DNA of 6,331 nt from Spirochaetales bacterium. GTDB lineage: Bacteria; Spirochaetota; Spirochaetia; SZUA-6; DRHE01. The DNA lies in NCBI GenBank assembly GCA_016930895.1, contig JAFGFV010000235.1:1-6331 (forward strand), in the 5' to 3' direction. The first letter of the stretch is position 1, and every line of letters begins with the position of its first letter. Shown here piece after piece: positions 5,274 through 6,331 of this stretch. The notes under the pieces were generated by a model. It was not told where the DNA came from. It worked only from the letters and a program-made list of their open reading frames with translations, and ran no database searches. The translations under genes were made by a program, and so were the position numbers.

Positions 5274-6331
5274 ATGAGCGCTAGCACTGATGGAATACGG
5301 AATGTTGCCATAGTCGGTCACGGGAGCACGGGCAAGACCACCCTTCTCGAGCAGATGCTCGCCGCTGGAGGCGTTATCCCCAAGCCCGAGCCCGTCGAGT
5401 CCGGCAAGACCGTCAGCGACTACGCGGAGGAGGAAATCAGCCGCGGGATTTCGATCCACGCCGCGCTGGCCCACGTCAACTGGAAGGACACCAAGATCAA
5501 CCTGCTCGACACCCCGGGAGCGAGTGACTTCGTCGGGGAAGTGATTCCGGCGCTCCGCGCCGCCGACTCGGTGCTGCTCATGGTGGCGGCGGAGGCAGGG
5601 GTGCAAATCGGCACGATCCAGATCTGGCGTCGGATCCGGCAGCGGAACCTCCCGGCGGTGGTGTTCATCAACAAGATGGACAAGGACCACGCGGATTTCG
5701 GCAAGGCCGTCAGTGATCTGAAAGAGAACTTCGAGACCAATTTCGTCCCCCTTGCCATTCCCATGGGCGCCGCCGGCTCGTTCAAGGGCGTCGTCAACCT
5801 GATCGAGAAGAAGGCGTACCTGGAAGGGAAACCGGCGGAGATACCGCAGGACATGGCGGCGGAGATCGAAGAACGTCGGCTGGCACTGATCGAAGCGGCC
5901 GCCGAAGGGGATGACGCCCTCATGGAGAAGTTCTTCGAAACCGAGACCCTGAGCGACGAGGAAATCGTGGAGGGGATTCGCAAGGGAATCCGTTCCCGGA
6001 AGGTCGTTCCGGTGTTCTGCGGCTCGGCCCTGGCCAATGCGGGGGTCACCGCCCTTCTGGACGCGGTGGCCGCGCTATGCCCCTCCCCCGCGGGCAAAGA
6101 AGAACCCCTGGCGGGAGAGGTGGGGCAGGACGGCCAGACGGCCGCCGCCAAACCGATCACGCCCGAGGGCGGCCCCTCGGCGTTCGTGTTCCGGACTGCG
6201 ATCGATCAATTCTCGGGCCGGCTGTCCTTCGTCAAGGTGATCACCGGAACGATTCACGGGGACTCGGAGCTGGTCAACAGCAGGGAGAAGAAGCGGGAGA
6301 AGGTGACCAAGGTCTACACCTGCCAGGGCAA
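5274..6331 (+). CDS. EF-G-like translational GTPase (EF-G II type), 3'-truncated by the window
   Basis: The frame runs from the ATG at 5274 to the right edge without a stop, giving 352 residues of a family usually near 690. The G domain is complete: P-loop GHGSTGKT (15-22), switch I RGISI (57-61), DTPGASDF (79-86), NKMDKD (133-138), and the G5 loop CGSA (249-252). After a short linker, domain II starts near 300 (SAFVFRTAIDQFSGRLSFVKV). Two deviations from canonical EF-G are clear: the switch I Thr is Ser60, and the catalytic His after DTPG is Ala83. The DFVGEV sequence after it is typical of the EF-G II branch, which includes T. thermophilus EF-G-2, where that His is also absent (Tyr, as I recall). 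The cellular role of this branch is not well established. It is an old paralogue of the upstream EF-G, not a recent duplicate, as only the GTPase motifs align readily. It has its own promoter and strong ribosome site. Domains III-V are not visible, so function cannot be judged further. Confidence 0.9.
   Translation, partial: MSASTDGIRNVAIVGHGSTGKTTLLEQMLAAGGVIPKPEPVESGKTVSDYAEEEISRGISIHAALAHVNWKDTKINLLDTPGASDFVGEVIPALRAADSVLLMVAAEAGVQIGTIQIWRRIRQRNLPAVVFINKMDKDHADFGKAVSDLKENFETNFVPLAIPMGAAGSFKGVVNLIEKKAYLEGKPAEIPQDMAAEIEERRLALIEAAAEGDDALMEKFFETETLSDEEIVEGIRKGIRSRKVVPVFCGSALANAGVTALLDAVAALCPSPAGKEEPLAGEVGQDGQTAAAKPITPEGGPSAFVFRTAIDQFSGRLSFVKVITGTIHGDSELVNSREKKREKVTKVYTCQG

Noticed and set aside
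3093..6331. Recent tandem duplication of EF-G
   Set aside because: The two proteins differ in switch I, the DTPG-following residue and most other positions. They are old paralogues of different subfamilies.
1..6331. CRISPR arrays, insertion sequences, tRNA or rRNA genes
   Set aside because: No regularly spaced repeats, terminal inverted repeats with a transposase, or RNA-gene-like sequences were seen by reading both strands.

Overview
The window is GC-rich and densely coding, with G or C at most third codon positions. It reads as a chromosomal housekeeping segment of a bacterium. No mobile element, phage gene, CRISPR array, tRNA or rRNA was seen. Two genes hint at the host. The ArgS has the sequence style I associate with Bacteroidota. 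The two tandem EF-G paralogues belong to non-canonical branches; the first resembles the recycling-type EF-G (spdEFG2) known from spirochaetes, planctomycetes and some deltaproteobacteria, and from mitochondria. A GC-rich spirochaete, or a lineage with similar gene content, is my best guess. That placement is inference and cannot be settled from this window.

Layout: (1) 1-531, the 3' part of a PgeF/YfiH-type multicopper-fold (laccase-domain) purine nucleoside enzyme, cut by the left edge. (2) 532-2289, argS, whose ATG follows the preceding stop codon with no gap, so the two are probably cotranscribed and translationally coupled. (3) 2258-3025 on the minus strand, a secreted CAP/SCP-domain protein convergent with argS; the two coding ends overlap by 32 bp. 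(4) 3026-3092, a short AT-rich divergent promoter region with -10-like boxes facing both ways over almost the same bases. (5) 3093-5156, a complete EF-G paralogue (687 aa) with all GTPase motifs intact but without the canonical translocase loop in domain IV. (6) 5157-5273, an intergenic stretch with a convincing sigma70-type promoter and a clear Shine-Dalgarno sequence. (7) 5274-6331, the 5' half of a second, more divergent EF-G paralogue of EF-G II type, cut by the right edge.

Functionally the window is mainly about translation: arginine charging of tRNA, a probable ribosome-recycling EF-G, and a second EF-G-like GTPase of uncertain role whose G domain lacks the usual catalytic histidine. 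The CAP protein (envelope or secreted) and the PgeF-like enzyme (purine nucleoside salvage) have no evident link to translation. Neither EF-G here looks like the canonical str-operon fusA, so a third, canonical copy is expected elsewhere. I see no convincing undescribed multi-gene system. The points worth following are the EF-G pair, the shared promoter box, the overlapping convergent gene ends, and the unassigned C-terminal domain of the CAP protein.
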